A stretch of 64,000 nucleotides of DNA from Clostridiaceae bacterium (GCA_009911065.1 QXWR01000004.1:110655-174654); one strand, 5' to 3'; shown: positions 10,761-19,796, counted from the first letter of the stretch. Numbers and translations are program-made. Notes: generated from the sequence alone by a model not told the origin.

Positions 10761-10988
10761 ATGCTCAAGGCGATTGTTTCCGTGATTTTTGTGCTGATTT
10801 GTTTGGCATTGATTGTGATTATTTTACTTCAGGAGGGGAAGTCTGCAGGTCTTGGCTCCATCAGCGGTATGGCTGATTCCTATTGGGGAAAGAATAAGGG
10901 ACGGTCCATGGAAGGAACTCTGGAAAAGTTTACCAAAGCAGCGGCGATTCTGTTTATGGTGCTGGCGGTTGTCCTGAATATACTGTAA
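10761..10988 (+). CDS. secG: Preprotein translocase subunit SecG
   Basis: The 75-residue protein has two membrane segments (residues ~3-23 and ~53-72). The family-typical cytoplasmic loop between them reads LLQEGKSAGLGSISG. SecG is a non-essential partner of SecYE that aids protein export. AGGAGG at 10746-10751 sets the start at ATG 10761 (9-base spacing) rather than ATG 10755. It is followed by a terminator, so it seems to form a single-gene unit before rnr. Confidence 0.92.
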   Translation: MLKAIVSVIFVLICLALIVIILLQEGKSAGLGSISGMADSYWGKNKGRSMEGTLEKFTKAAAILFMVLAVVLNIL

Positions 10989-10992
10989 GATT

Positions 10993-11024
10993 AGGCACTC
11001 TTGGGAAAAGAGTGCCTTTTTCTT
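10993..11024 (+). terminator. Intrinsic terminator after secG
   Basis: AGGCACTCTT / AAGAGTGCCT stem with a GGGA-type loop, followed by TTTTTCTTTT. Confidence 0.85.
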
Positions 11025-11115
11025 TTACCTGGTACTTGAAGAGGAATACAATGGAGCGTGGGCTGCAAAAACAGAGGTGATAAGACGTGACAGGTGCGTC
11101 AGGAAAGAGGAAAAT

Positions 11116-13251
11116 ATGGAAGATTTGATGGAAGAGAGAAAAGAACATTTGCTGTCTGTGATGAAGGACCCGGCATATGTGCCTATGAAACAGAAAGAGC
11201 TGGCCATGCTGCTGAATGTGCCAAAGGGGCTGCGGGAAGAATTGAACCAGGTTTTGGACGCCCTGGTGGCAGAGGGCAGCGTTGTGATGTCAAAGCGGGG
11301 GAAATACACCATTCCACAAGCTTCGGTCACAGTGGGAACTTTTTCAGGCAATGATAAGGGATTTGGTTTTGTCGCTGTGGAGGGGCGGGATGGAGATGTG
11401 TTCATTCCGGCAGGCAGGACCGGGGGAGCTATGCATGGAGACCGAGTGCAGATTGAGGTTGAACCAAACGGACAGGGGAAAAAGGCAGAGGGCACTGTGG
11501 TGAAAGTCCTTTTCCGGGCCAACAAAACCGTGGTGGGATATTATCAGAAAAGCAGAAATTATGGCTTTGTGGTGCCGGATAACCGAAAGCTGGGGCAAGA
11601 TATTTTTGTTTCTTCGGGAAAAGACATGGGAGCTGTGACGGGACATAAAGTGGTGGTTCGGATTACCAATTACGGCAATGGGGAGAAAAGTCCAGAAGGA
11701 GAGATTGAGGAGATTTTAGGCCACGTAAATGACCCCGGGGTGGATATTTTGTCTCTGGTGCGGGCGTATGATCTGCCGGAGGAATTTCCGGAGGAGGTTA
11801 TGGAACAGGCAGCTCATACAAGAGATGAAGTGTTAGAGGAAGAGCTTGCAGGACGAAAAGATTTGCGAAAATGGCAGACAGTCACCATTGACGGGGAGGA
11901 TGCCAAAGATTTGGATGATGCCATCACCATCAGCCGGGAGGATTTTGGATATCGGCTGGGAGTTCACATAGCCGATGTGACTCATTATGTGAAGGAGGGG
12001 AGTCCTCTGGATGGGGAGGCTCTTAAAAGAGGAACCAGCGTATATTTGGTGGATCGGGTGATTCCGATGCTTCCCCATAAGCTGTCCAACGGCATTTGTT
12101 CTTTAAATGCAGGAACAGATCGTCTGGCCATGAGCTGTATTATGGACATTGATTTTCAGGGGAAGGTGCTGGGCCATGAGATCACAGAGTCTGTGATTCG
12201 TGTAGACCGGCGGATGACTTACACAGCAGTCAATGGGATTGTGGTGGACCGGGATCTGGCATTGATGGAGGAATATAAAGATTTTGTAGAAATGTTTGAC
12301 CAGATGAAAGAGCTGGCAGATATTCTCCGGGAGAAAAGAACTGCCAGAGGTTCCATTGATTTTGACTTGCCAGAGACAAAGGTGCTGTTAGATAAGGATG
12401 GTAAGGTGCTGGAGGTAAAGCCTTATGACCGGAATGCTGCCACAAAGATCATTGAAGATTTTATGCTGATGGCAAATGAGACTGTGGCAGAGGATTATTT
12501 TTGGCAGGAGCTGCCTTTCTTATACCGGACCCATGACAATCCCGATCCGGAGAAGATGAAGCGGCTTGGAGTGTTTATCAACAATTTTGGCTATGCCATT
12601 CATTTTCAGAACGGGGAGATTCATCCGGGAGAGCTTCAGAAGCTTCTCACAAAGATTGAGGGAAGCGAGGAGGAAGCGTTAATCAGCCGTCTTACTTTGC
12701 GGTCCATGAAGCAGGCCAAGTATATGCCAACGTGTACCGGACATTTTGGGCTGGCCGCCCGGTATTACACCCACTTTACCTCTCCCATCCGCAGATATCC
12801 GGATTTGCAGATTCACCGGATTATCAAAGAGAATCTCCATGGCGGGTTGCGTGAGGAGCGGATGGCCCACTATTATAAACTTCTCACTGGGGTTGCGATT
12901 CAAAGCTCTGCCATGGAGCGGCGTGCAGATGAGGCGGAGCGGGAAACCATAAAGCTGAAAAAGTGCGAATATATGGAAAAACGGATCGGGCAGGTGTTTG
13001 AAGGTGTGATTTCCGGAGTGGTCAACCGGGGATTTTATGTGGAACTTCCCAATACCATTGAAGGAATGGTTTCTGTCAATGACCTGGGAAGGGAGTATTT
13101 TGTGTTTGATGAGGAACAGATGGAGCTTCGGGGCGAAATCAGTGGAAACGTGTACCGGCTGGGTCAGAAGGTCCGAGTGACAGTGGCAGGTACAGACCGG
13201 TTGAATCGGACCATTGATTTTGTGCCGTCTGATGAGGAAACGGGGGTGTAA
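11116..13251 (+). CDS. rnr: Ribonuclease R
   Basis: This 711-residue 3'-5' exoribonuclease degrades structured RNA and works with tmRNA in mRNA turnover. The order is an N-terminal winged helix (~1-70), two cold-shock/OB domains (~75-230), the RNB catalytic domain (~245-570, with DAKDLDDAI carrying the metal-binding Asp residues) and a C-terminal S1 domain (~620-700). ATG 11116 is chosen because AGAGG precedes it. Upstream ATG 11077 would add 13 residues without a good site. smpB starts 6 bases after the stop, and ssrA lies 1.8 kb further on, so the trans-translation genes are clustered. Confidence 0.95.
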   Translation: MEDLMEERKEHLLSVMKDPAYVPMKQKELAMLLNVPKGLREELNQVLDALVAEGSVVMSKRGKYTIPQASVTVGTFSGNDKGFGFVAVEGRDGDVFIPAGRTGGAMHGDRVQIEVEPNGQGKKAEGTVVKVLFRANKTVVGYYQKSRNYGFVVPDNRKLGQDIFVSSGKDMGAVTGHKVVVRITNYGNGEKSPEGEIEEILGHVNDPGVDILSLVRAYDLPEEFPEEVMEQAAHTRDEVLEEELAGRKDLRKWQTVTIDGEDAKDLDDAITISREDFGYRLGVHIADVTHYVKEGSPLDGEALKRGTSVYLVDRVIPMLPHKLSNGICSLNAGTDRLAMSCIMDIDFQGKVLGHEITESVIRVDRRMTYTAVNGIVVDRDLALMEEYKDFVEMFDQMKELADILREKRTARGSIDFDLPETKVLLDKDGKVLEVKPYDRNAATKIIEDFMLMANETVAEDYFWQELPFLYRTHDNPDPEKMKRLGVFINNFGYAIHFQNGEIHPGELQKLLTKIEGSEEEALISRLTLRSMKQAKYMPTCTGHFGLAARYYTHFTSPIRRYPDLQIHRIIKENLHGGLREERMAHYYKLLTGVAIQSSAMERRADEAERETIKLKKCEYMEKRIGQVFEGVISGVVNRGFYVELPNTIEGMVSVNDLGREYFVFDEEQMELRGEISGNVYRLGQKVRVTVAGTDRLNRTIDFVPSDEETGV

Positions 13252-13257
13252 AAAACA

Positions 13258-13719
13258 TTGAAAGACAGTATAAAACTGGTGGCCAACAATAAAAAGGCAT
13301 ACCATGACTATTTTATTGACGAGAAGTTTGAGTGCGGAATAGAGCTTTTTGGGACTGAGGTAAAGTCCATCCGGTCAGGGAAATGCAGCATTAAAGAGGC
13401 GTTTGTAAAGATTGAAAAGGGGGAGGTGTATGTGTTTGGCATGCATGTAAACCCTTATGAGAAGGGAAATATTTTTAATAAAGATCCCCTTCGGCCGAAA
13501 AAACTTCTGATGCATCGGTATGAGATTCATAAGCTGGAGGGAAAGATTCGGGAAAAAGGTCTGACGCTGGTGCCGCTGCAGGTGTATTTTAAGGGCAGTC
13601 TGGTGAAGGTAGAGATCGGGCTGGCTCGTGGAAAGAAGCTTTATGATAAACGTGCGGATATTGCAAAGAAAGACCAGAGACGGGAAGTGGAGAGGGATTA
13701 TAAGGAAAAACTGAGGTGA
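13258..13719 (+). CDS. smpB: SsrA-binding protein SmpB
   Basis: The 153-residue SmpB binds the tRNA-like part of tmRNA and brings it to stalled ribosomes. It shows [27 protein letters not shown] at the OB-fold start (quoted here only by family similarity), [10 protein letters not shown], and the C-terminal basic tail [19 protein letters not shown]. The start codon is TTG at 13258. It follows rnr by 6 bases and is surely co-transcribed with it. Confidence 0.95.
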   Translation: MKDSIKLVANNKKAYHDYFIDEKFECGIELFGTEVKSIRSGKCSIKEAFVKIEKGEVYVFGMHVNPYEKGNIFNKDPLRPKKLLMHRYEIHKLEGKIREKGLTLVPLQVYFKGSLVKVEIGLARGKKLYDKRADIAKKDQRREVERDYKEKLR

Positions 13720-13769
13720 CGGATCGGTATGCCACTCTGTTAGAAAATGGATAAAATGGAAAAGAATGA

Positions 13770-13798
13770 TTGATTTTATCTGGTAATGAGATTATAAT
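13770..13798 (+). promoter_or_regulatory. Promoter of ilvE
   Basis: TTGATT (13770-13775), a 17-bp spacer and a perfect TATAAT (13793-13798). Confidence 0.7.
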
Positions 13799-13876
13799 AT
13801 TTGGCAATACGGGATATTTCTTTCCTGCGCAAAAGCATAAAATACAGATGGGGAGACCAGAATGGAGGCAGTTATT

Positions 13877-14902
13877 ATGGAAAAGAAGAATCTGGATTGG
13901 AGCAACATGGGCTTTACTTATAGGGCCACAGACCAGCGTTATGTGGCAAATTATAAGGACGGCAAGTGGGGAGAGGGGAAACTGACCTCGGATGCCACAG
14001 TCGTACTGAATGAATGTGCAGGTATTTTGCAGTATTGTCAGGAGTGTTTTGAAGGACTTAAGGCTTATACCACAGCAGATGGAAGTATTGTTACGTTCCG
14101 TCCAGATTTGAATGCAGAGCGGATGATGAGTTCTGCTGCATGGCTGGAGATGCCTGCTTTTCCAAAAGAGAGGTTTTTGGAAGCAGTGGACCAGGTGGTT
14201 GCGGCCAATGAAGCGTGGGTGCCGCCTTATGGCAGCGGCGCTACGTTGTATCTGCGTCCTTATATGTTTGCATCCGGACCAGTTATTGGCGTGAAGCCTT
14301 CGGACGAATATCAGTTCCGCCTGTTTGGCACCCCCGTAGGTCCCTACTTTAAGGGCGGAGTAAAACCTTTAACTCTTTGTGTCAGTGATTTTGACCGAGC
14401 AGCTCCACATGGCACAGGCCATATAAAGGCAGGACTTAACTATGCCATGAGCCTTCATGCCTCTGCGATGGCTCATTTTGCCGGCTATGATGAAAATTTG
14501 TTTCCAGATTCTGCCACCCGGACCTATGTGGAGGAAACCGGCGGAGCCAATTTCCTGTTTGTGACAAAGGACCATGAGGTGGTTACGCCAAAGTCCAATT
14601 CCATACTGCCATCCATTACCCGCCGGTCTCTTATGTATGTGGCAGAGCATTATTTGGGCCTGAAGGTGACAGAGAGACCGGTAAAGATTTCAGAGCTGGG
14701 AGAGTTTGCAGAGTGTGGGCTGTGCGGCACAGCTGCGGTGATTTCTCCGGTTGGAAAGATTGTGGACCATGGAAAAGAAATCTGTTTTGCCAGTGGAATG
14801 GAGGAGATGGGAGAGATTACCAGGAAGCTTTACGACACGCTCACTGGAATCCAGATGGGTACTGTAGAGGCGCCAAAAGGGTGGATTCGGAAGATTCTGT
14901 AA
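13877..14902 (+). CDS. ilvE: Branched-chain amino acid aminotransferase
   Basis: This 341-residue, PLP-dependent class IV aminotransferase catalyses the last step of Val, Leu and Ile synthesis, and the first step of their breakdown, using 2-oxoglutarate/Glu. Motifs include QYCQECFEGLKAY, LYLRPYMFA, GTGHIKAGLNYAMSLHA with the PLP Lys, TYVEETGGANFLFV and the cofactor-binding GLCGTAAVISPVG. Its length fits the long IlvE subgroup. GGAGG lies 8 bases before ATG 13877; ATG 13862 upstream is less likely. It has its own promoter. Confidence 0.94.
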   Translation: MEKKNLDWSNMGFTYRATDQRYVANYKDGKWGEGKLTSDATVVLNECAGILQYCQECFEGLKAYTTADGSIVTFRPDLNAERMMSSAAWLEMPAFPKERFLEAVDQVVAANEAWVPPYGSGATLYLRPYMFASGPVIGVKPSDEYQFRLFGTPVGPYFKGGVKPLTLCVSDFDRAAPHGTGHIKAGLNYAMSLHASAMAHFAGYDENLFPDSATRTYVEETGGANFLFVTKDHEVVTPKSNSILPSITRRSLMYVAEHYLGLKVTERPVKISELGEFAECGLCGTAAVISPVGKIVDHGKEICFASGMEEMGEITRKLYDTLTGIQMGTVEAPKGWIRKIL

Positions 14903-14976
14903 CATGGTCTCTTACGATTTCTTTTTTCTGAGTGGGGACAGGGAGAGAAGAAGGGATTTTGGATGAATGGTAGCTG

Positions 14977-15005
14977 TTGACAAGGAACTGCTTTTGTGAT
15001 ATAGT
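14977..15005 (+). promoter_or_regulatory. Promoter of ssrA
   Basis: TTGACA (14977-14982), a 17-bp spacer and TATAGT (15000-15005), with the RNA 5' end about 35 bases downstream. Confidence 0.8.
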
Positions 15006-15039
15006 AAAGTTCACCGAATGGATCACGGTGAACCAGTCA

Positions 15040-15378
15040 GGGGTTGTACTGGTTTCGACGGGGATCATGCAGCTGGTGAAGCTATCCGCATGCGGTGCGT
15101 GAAACGGCAAAATTAAAATTAAACGCTGAAGATAATTTAGCATACGCAGCTTAATGCTGCTGTCAGCCTTAATGCACTCACACATTAAGAATCTGGCATC
15201 GATCTTGTGAGAAACGACGTATATTAAGCTTTGCGTATACGGGCGTAACATGAAGCTACTAAAGCCATAAGGGTGCTTGTTTTCGTATGGTGGAGGGAAT
15301 GTGAAAGAACAAGATATGATAGTAGAAGAACAGGGAATTGGTTTTCGGACAGGGGTTCGATTCCCCTCAGCTCCACGA
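15040..15378 (+). ncRNA. ssrA: Transfer-messenger RNA (tmRNA)
   Basis: The 5' end GGGGTTG pairs with CAGCTCC at 15368-15374 to form the acceptor stem. The conserved ACTGGTTTCGACGGGG follows the 5' end, and a T-arm (GGGGTTCGATTCCCC) precedes the 3' end. The tag reading frame starts at GCA 15107 and reads AKLKLNAEDNLAYAA before TAA at 15152-15154; the -YAA/-LAA type end is recognised by ClpXP-like proteases. The last three bases read CGA, not CCA, so CCA must be added after transcription. It is a one-piece form. smpB and rnr lie just upstream. Confidence 0.95.
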
Positions 15379-15465
15379 AAAGCATCTTAGATCGAACTTT
15401 AAAACGGTTCGAGGAGAAAGCTTTCATATCAGTGGTTGAATGAAAAATGAAACGTTACAAGGAAG

Positions 15466-15497
15466 TACCCGTTGGTCAGATGCCAGCGGGTATTTTT
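15466..15497 (+). terminator. Intrinsic terminator downstream of ssrA
   Basis: TACCCGTTGG / CCAGCGGGTA stem (15466-15475 and 15483-15492) followed by TTTTT. Confidence 0.8.
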
Positions 15498-15627
15498 GTG
15501 GCAAAATCCAATATTCTAGTATGATCCATCTATCCTATTTTCCCGCGCTATTAAAAAATATATATTCGATAAAATATATTCGGAAAAATATATTTAGAAA
15601 TTTGTGAATCATTTTAGGAAAAAATGG

Positions 15628-15657
15628 TTGTATTTTCCGGTGAGGTTATGGTATATT
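15628..15657 (+). promoter_or_regulatory. Promoter of the HAD phosphatase gene
   Basis: TTGTAT (15628-15633), an 18-bp spacer and an extended -10 TGGTATATT (TATATT at 15652-15657). AT-rich near-repeats of an AATATATTCG type lie upstream at about 15555-15600. Confidence 0.65.
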
Positions 15658-15661
15658 AAAC

Positions 15662-15677
15662 ATGAAATCGATTACAT
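15662..15677. promoter_or_regulatory. Operator copy 1 (ATGAAATCGATTACAT)
   Basis: This near-palindrome, centred on CG like LacI-family sites, covers the expected transcription start of the HAD gene. Its exact reverse complement recurs at 16688 and a one-base variant at 16589, so one repressor probably controls the HAD gene and the PTS gene together. Confidence 0.7.
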
Positions 15678-15706
15678 ATAAATATAGGAAAAGGAAGCGA
15701 GGCAGG

Positions 15707-16537
15707 ATGGAGAGAAAGCTGATTTTTTTGGATATTGACGGGACTCTGACAGAACCAGGGTGCAATGAGCCGCCAGAGTCGGCTCTTCGGGCTGTGGAAT
15801 TGGCACAGAAAAAGGGCCATAAAGTATTTTTATGTACCGGGAGAAATTATGGCATGTTGTCTCCTCTTTTGAAATATGGATTTGACGGGTTTATCGGCAG
15901 TTCCGGCGGTTATATTGTGTGTGACGGGCAAGTGATTTATGATTGTCCTATGACAGAGGAACAGAAGCAGAAGGCGATGAAGGTGTTAAAGGCTAACGGA
16001 GTATTTCGGACCGTGGAGTGTCGGGACGGTTCTTACACAGATGAAGCGTTTAAGGATTTTCTCCGGCAGAATGCAGGAAAAGGTGGCAACAGTGAGCTGT
16101 TAAGGTGGAGGGAGCAGATTGAGAGTTCGCTGGATATTCGGCCTATGGCAGAGTATCAGGGGCAGCCAGTGTATAAGATTGTGATTATGAGCCAAAGCAG
16201 AGAGCAGCTTTTGGAGCCGGAGCAGGCTCTTTGGGAAGATTTTGCTTTTTGTATACAGGATATGGATTCCTTTGGCATTGTAAACGGAGAAGTGGTAAAT
16301 CGAAAGTTTGATAAGGGAAGAGGCGTGGAGAGAATTTGTCATCACCTGAAGATGTCTCTTGAAAGTACAGTTGCTTTTGGAGACAGTATGAATGACAAAG
16401 AGATGATGGAGACAGCAGCTCTTTCAATCTGTATGGGAAGTGGAAGCGACCGTTTGAAGGAAATGGCAGATGATGTATGCCTGCCCCCTGGACAGGATGG
16501 GATTTATCAGGCATTTTTAAAACATCATCTGATATGA
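15707..16537 (+). CDS. HAD-superfamily Cof-type sugar-phosphate phosphatase
   Basis: The 276-residue protein is a Cof/IIB-type HAD hydrolase. It has FLDIDGTLTEPG (motif I, nucleophile Asp), LCTGRNYGML (motif II), a C2 cap with VYKIVI, and FGDSMNDKEMMETA (motif IV). It most likely dephosphorylates a sugar phosphate in the cytoplasm. The start is ATG 15707, after GAGGCAGG; the in-frame ATG at 15662 lies inside the operator and is ruled out. Sharing an operator with the PTS gene suggests it handles a product of the imported sugar or relieves sugar-phosphate stress. The exact substrate is unknown. Confidence 0.85.
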   Translation: MERKLIFLDIDGTLTEPGCNEPPESALRAVELAQKKGHKVFLCTGRNYGMLSPLLKYGFDGFIGSSGGYIVCDGQVIYDCPMTEEQKQKAMKVLKANGVFRTVECRDGSYTDEAFKDFLRQNAGKGGNSELLRWREQIESSLDIRPMAEYQGQPVYKIVIMSQSREQLLEPEQALWEDFAFCIQDMDSFGIVNGEVVNRKFDKGRGVERICHHLKMSLESTVAFGDSMNDKEMMETAALSICMGSGSDRLKEMADDVCLPPGQDGIYQAFLKHHLI

Positions 16538-16588
16538 TATAAGGGAAATGGGGACTGAATTTTGCAGATTCTTGTTTTTAGGTCTTAC

Positions 16589-16604
16589 ATGAAATCGATA
16601 ACAT
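16589..16604. promoter_or_regulatory. Operator copy 2 (ATGAAATCGATAACAT)
   Basis: Second copy of the 16-bp operator, 45 bp upstream of the PTS -35 box. It could form a repression loop with copy 3 (centre-to-centre 99 bp). Confidence 0.65.
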
Positions 16605-16648
16605 CATATTGCACAAAAATACAATTCTATTTTTGGGGAGAATGTGGA

Positions 16649-16677
16649 TTTACAGGAAATATTACAGGGAGTATAAT
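16649..16677 (+). promoter_or_regulatory. Promoter of the PTS gene
   Basis: TTTACA (16649-16654), a 17-bp spacer and TATAAT (16672-16677). Confidence 0.8.
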
Positions 16678-16687
16678 GAAAATATAA

Positions 16688-16703
16688 ATGTAATCGATTT
16701 CAT
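16688..16703. promoter_or_regulatory. Operator copy 3 (ATGTAATCGATTTCAT)
   Basis: Exact reverse complement of operator copy 1, lying about 10 bp after the -10 of the PTS promoter, where a bound repressor would block initiation. Confidence 0.7.
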
Positions 16704-16796
16704 ATAGGCCGGATGATTAAGATTTCTGAAGGGAAAAGAGACCAGTGAGTTGTCAAAAGGGTTTCATAAATTCGTAGAGGAGGATAAGAGAAGAAG

Positions 16797-18773
16797 ATGG
16801 CAGTGGACTATGGAAAATGCGCCAGAGAGATATTTGACAATTTAGGCGGCAGGGAGAATCTGGTGAGCGCCGCTCATTGCGCTACCCGTCTGCGTCTGGT
16901 GACAGTAGATAACAGCAAGATTGATATGAAAAAGCTGGAGAATGTAGACGGAGTAAAGGGAGTGTTCAGCAACAACGGACAGCTCCAGTTGATTATTGGC
17001 ACTGGGACTGTCAATAAAGTCTATGAAGAATTTTTGAAAGTCAGTGGGATGACTGCTGCCACCAAGGAAGAAGTAAAAGCTGCTGCAGCGGCAAAGCAGC
17101 CGGTAGTAAAGCGGATGGTAAAGGCCATGGGGGATGTGTTTGTGCCGATTCTTCCGGCCATTGTGGCTTCCGGATTGATGATGGGGCTTGTAGAGGCATT
17201 GGGAAAGGCTATGCCTGCTTTTGCCGGAAGTGACTGGTATGGGATTTTAGATTTGCTTGCCAATACAGCATTTGTATTTCTCCCTGTGTTAATTGCAGTA
17301 TCCGCGGCGCGGGTGTTTGGAGGAAATATTTTTCTTGGGGCAGTAATCGGAATGATTATGATTCACCCCAATCTGATCAATGCCTGGTCAGTAGGCAGTA
17401 TGAATCCGTCAGAGATTCCGGTGTGGAATCTGTTTGGATTTTCCATTCGCCAAGTGGGATACCAGGGGCATGTGATTCCGGTGATTATTGCAGTATGGCT
17501 TATGTGTAAAGTAGAAAAGTGGCTTCACAAACATGTGCCAGAGATGATTGATTTGTTTGTGACGCCTCTTTGCACCGTGATGTTGACTGCATTTTTAACC
17601 TTAGGTATCATTGGTCCAGTTTTTTCTACGGCAGAAAATTACATATTAAACTTTGCACAGTGGATTATCAGCGTAGGCCATGGAGTGGGTTCTCTGATTA
17701 TGGGAGCGCTCTATCCGTTTACCGTTGTGTGTGGAATCCATCATATGTACAATGTAATTGAGGCGGGAATGTTATCAGCAGAGGCAGGGTTAAATACCTG
17801 GATGCCCATTGCCAGCGCCGCCAATTTTGCTCAGGGGGCGGCATGTCTGGCGGTTGGCCTAAAGGCAAAAAATCACAAGACAAAGTCTGTGGCCATTCCT
17901 TCTTCCCTGTCTGCGGCGCTGGGAATTACAGAACCTGCAATATTTGGTGTAAATCTGCGGTTTATGAAGCCTTTGCTGTGCGGTATGGTTGGAGGTGCAT
18001 GTGGCGCTTTGCTGGGAGCCATGTTTCATATTGGGGCAACCTCTTACGGTGTTACTGGTCTTCCGGGATTTTTGATCACAATGGATTACACACTTCAATA
18101 TGCGATTACCCTTGGGGTGTCTTTTGGAGTTTCCTTTGCTTTGACCTGGGTGATTTGGAAGGAAGAAGAGGAAGGTTCGGAGGATAAAGAAACCAAGTCA
18201 GAAAAGGCAGCAGATTCCGTGGCAAATCAGACCGAAGTTTTGCAGAAAAATTTTTCCAACGGAGAGTCTAAAACCGATAACAAAAGTGTTGGTCAAGGAG
18301 AAAATACAAAGGCCGGAGTGTTGTATGTTCCGGTTCAGGGAAATGTAATTTTAAGAAGTGAGATTCCGGATGAAACCTTTGCTTCTGGTATGTTGGGAGA
18401 CGGTATCGGGATTGAACCAGAGACGGGTATTGTGACAGCGCCTTGTGACGGGGAGATTTCTACTGTGGCTGATACCCTTCACGCAATCGGTATGGTTTCT
18501 CCAGATGGAATGGAAGTTTTGATTCATGTGGGAATTGATACGGTAAACATGAAAGGCGATGGTTTTACGGCGTTTGTTTCAGCTGGGGAGACGGTGAAAG
18601 CAGGGCAGAAGCTTCTCACGTTTGATATAGAGAAAATCCATGCAGCAGGTTACAGCGCCACCACAGCAGTATTGGTAGCCAACAGTTTTCAGTATCCGGC
18701 CTTTCAGGTGGAGAAAACAGGGAAGATGAACCGGATGGAGCGGGTAATCTGTGTGACAAAAGAGTCGGTTTAG
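16797..18773 (+). CDS. scrA: PTS permease EIIBCA, sucrose-type
   Basis: This 658-residue phosphotransferase permease has EIIB at residues ~5-80 (AAHCATRLRL with the phospho-Cys), an EIIC membrane domain at ~100-450 (about ten helices, with GIIGPVFSTAEN and GITEPAIFGV) and EIIA at ~510-645 (GMVSPDGMEVLIHVGIDTV with the phospho-His). Features such as IMIHPNLINAW and QVGYQGHVIPVI fit the sucrose (ScrA/SacP) branch of the glucose-sucrose family; trehalose or another glucoside is possible. It would import and 6-phosphorylate its sugar at the membrane. GAGGAGG precedes ATG 16797. No sugar-6-phosphate hydrolase lies beside it, and the cognate repressor is not in the window. Confidence 0.88.
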   Translation: MAVDYGKCAREIFDNLGGRENLVSAAHCATRLRLVTVDNSKIDMKKLENVDGVKGVFSNNGQLQLIIGTGTVNKVYEEFLKVSGMTAATKEEVKAAAAAKQPVVKRMVKAMGDVFVPILPAIVASGLMMGLVEALGKAMPAFAGSDWYGILDLLANTAFVFLPVLIAVSAARVFGGNIFLGAVIGMIMIHPNLINAWSVGSMNPSEIPVWNLFGFSIRQVGYQGHVIPVIIAVWLMCKVEKWLHKHVPEMIDLFVTPLCTVMLTAFLTLGIIGPVFSTAENYILNFAQWIISVGHGVGSLIMGALYPFTVVCGIHHMYNVIEAGMLSAEAGLNTWMPIASAANFAQGAACLAVGLKAKNHKTKSVAIPSSLSAALGITEPAIFGVNLRFMKPLLCGMVGGACGALLGAMFHIGATSYGVTGLPGFLITMDYTLQYAITLGVSFGVSFALTWVIWKEEEEGSEDKETKSEKAADSVANQTEVLQKNFSNGESKTDNKSVGQGENTKAGVLYVPVQGNVILRSEIPDETFASGMLGDGIGIEPETGIVTAPCDGEISTVADTLHAIGMVSPDGMEVLIHVGIDTVNMKGDGFTAFVSAGETVKAGQKLLTFDIEKIHAAGYSATTAVLVANSFQYPAFQVEKTGKMNRMERVICVTKESV

Positions 18774-18811
18774 ACAAAAAGAGAAATTAATATTCGTGAA
18801 ACAGTGTAAAG

Positions 18812-18850
18812 GCGTATGGAACCGTAAATGGTAAACCATACGTCTTTTCT
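18812..18850 (+). terminator. Intrinsic terminator after the PTS gene
   Basis: GCGTATGG / CCATACG stem followed by TCTTTTCTT. Confidence 0.7.
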
Positions 18851-18946
18851 TGATCATTATTTTATGATAGAATATTTATATGACAAACCCAATTCGACTC
18901 TAAAATGAAAGGAAAAATTCAATAAAAGAGTAAAGGAGTTATGCCA

Positions 18947-19516
18947 ATGATTAAAAATTTCAATTATAAAAATGGCACATTAAAAATTTTATATAATGAA
19001 TCACCAATCGTAACGGATTATAAACAGGATTGGAAGAAATATCAAATTGAAAGAATGACTTTTCCGGTTGTAAGGAATTATCGGTTAGGAGTAGAACTTG
19101 AAATATATAAAGGGGGAAGAATTTGCTATGGAATGTTGGGCGTGTGTGTGCAGCCAAATGAAGAAATAAACTGTGTAAAATTAGAGATTGCTTTTACACA
19201 AGAAAATCGTATCCGATATTATGATTCTTGTTTGTATGATGATCGTAGCGTGTACAAAGGGCTTCCAGAAGAATATGTTGAGGCTGTTATTGGGAAAGTA
19301 ACTTCAGAAATTTTAAAGAGAGATAAATACCCTCAATATAAAATTGTATTTGAATGTGCAGCTAATTGTGAAGTGGGATCAAGTTCTATGATTTATGAGT
19401 TGATTTCAGGAATTATTATAAACATAATTTCAGAAAATATATGTGAGAAAATTATGGATATGGACATTGAATCATTTACACAACAGTTTGCTAATAATGT
19501 AAATTTACATTATTAG
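18947..19516 (+). CDS. Hypothetical protein
   Basis: This 189-residue protein was not recognised. It has an LPEEYVEAVIGKV segment around residue 105 and a hydrophobic stretch with GIIINIISENI near residue 160, but no clear signal peptide or membrane helix. AAGGAG at 18932-18937 favours ATG 18947 over ATG 18941. Its AT-rich, K/I/Y/N-rich composition contrasts with the upstream core genes. It begins a small accessory patch with a broken methyltransferase and an SMI1/KNR4 protein, so an immunity-like role is possible but unproven. Confidence 0.55.
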   Translation: MIKNFNYKNGTLKILYNESPIVTDYKQDWKKYQIERMTFPVVRNYRLGVELEIYKGGRICYGMLGVCVQPNEEINCVKLEIAFTQENRIRYYDSCLYDDRSVYKGLPEEYVEAVIGKVTSEILKRDKYPQYKIVFECAANCEVGSSSMIYELISGIIINIISENICEKIMDMDIESFTQQFANNVNLHY

Positions 19517-19796
19517 CAATGATAAAGGGAAAATAAGTATGTTAAAATAGAACACAAGAAATTCAGAAACGGAAAAAGGTGTACCACCCGATGCTGCGCC
19601 AACAGCACCGGGCAAGGTTGGTAGGTACGTACCACACAATACAGACTTGGTCTGCGATACACACAAAAATATTATAAAACATTTTTTATAAAAGTGCAAT
19701 ATAATTGTGTGATTGGGGAGAGCAGGATCAAAGTCTTGGGCTATATTTGCCGGGGAAGGATATTTGCGGCTTGTAATGCAAATATAATTATGTTAG
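19517..19796. repeat. Structured intergenic remnant with nested inverted repeats
   Basis: The 280-bp gap is not coding. CCCGATGCTG (19587-19596) pairs with CAGCACCGGG (19603-19612) with one mismatch. CCAAC/GTTGG lies within the same segment, followed by a GGTACGTACC palindrome near 19624. The block sits exactly where the 5' end of the next gene is missing, so it may be the scar of a mobile element. Family unknown. Confidence 0.45.

Noticed and set aside
15350..15378. tRNA gene suggested by a T-arm sequence
   Set aside because: It is the tRNA-like 3' end of tmRNA; no independent tRNA gene was found in the window.
14841..15427. Minus-strand frames over ssrA
   Set aside because: They are antisense to the tmRNA, which accounts for the sequence.
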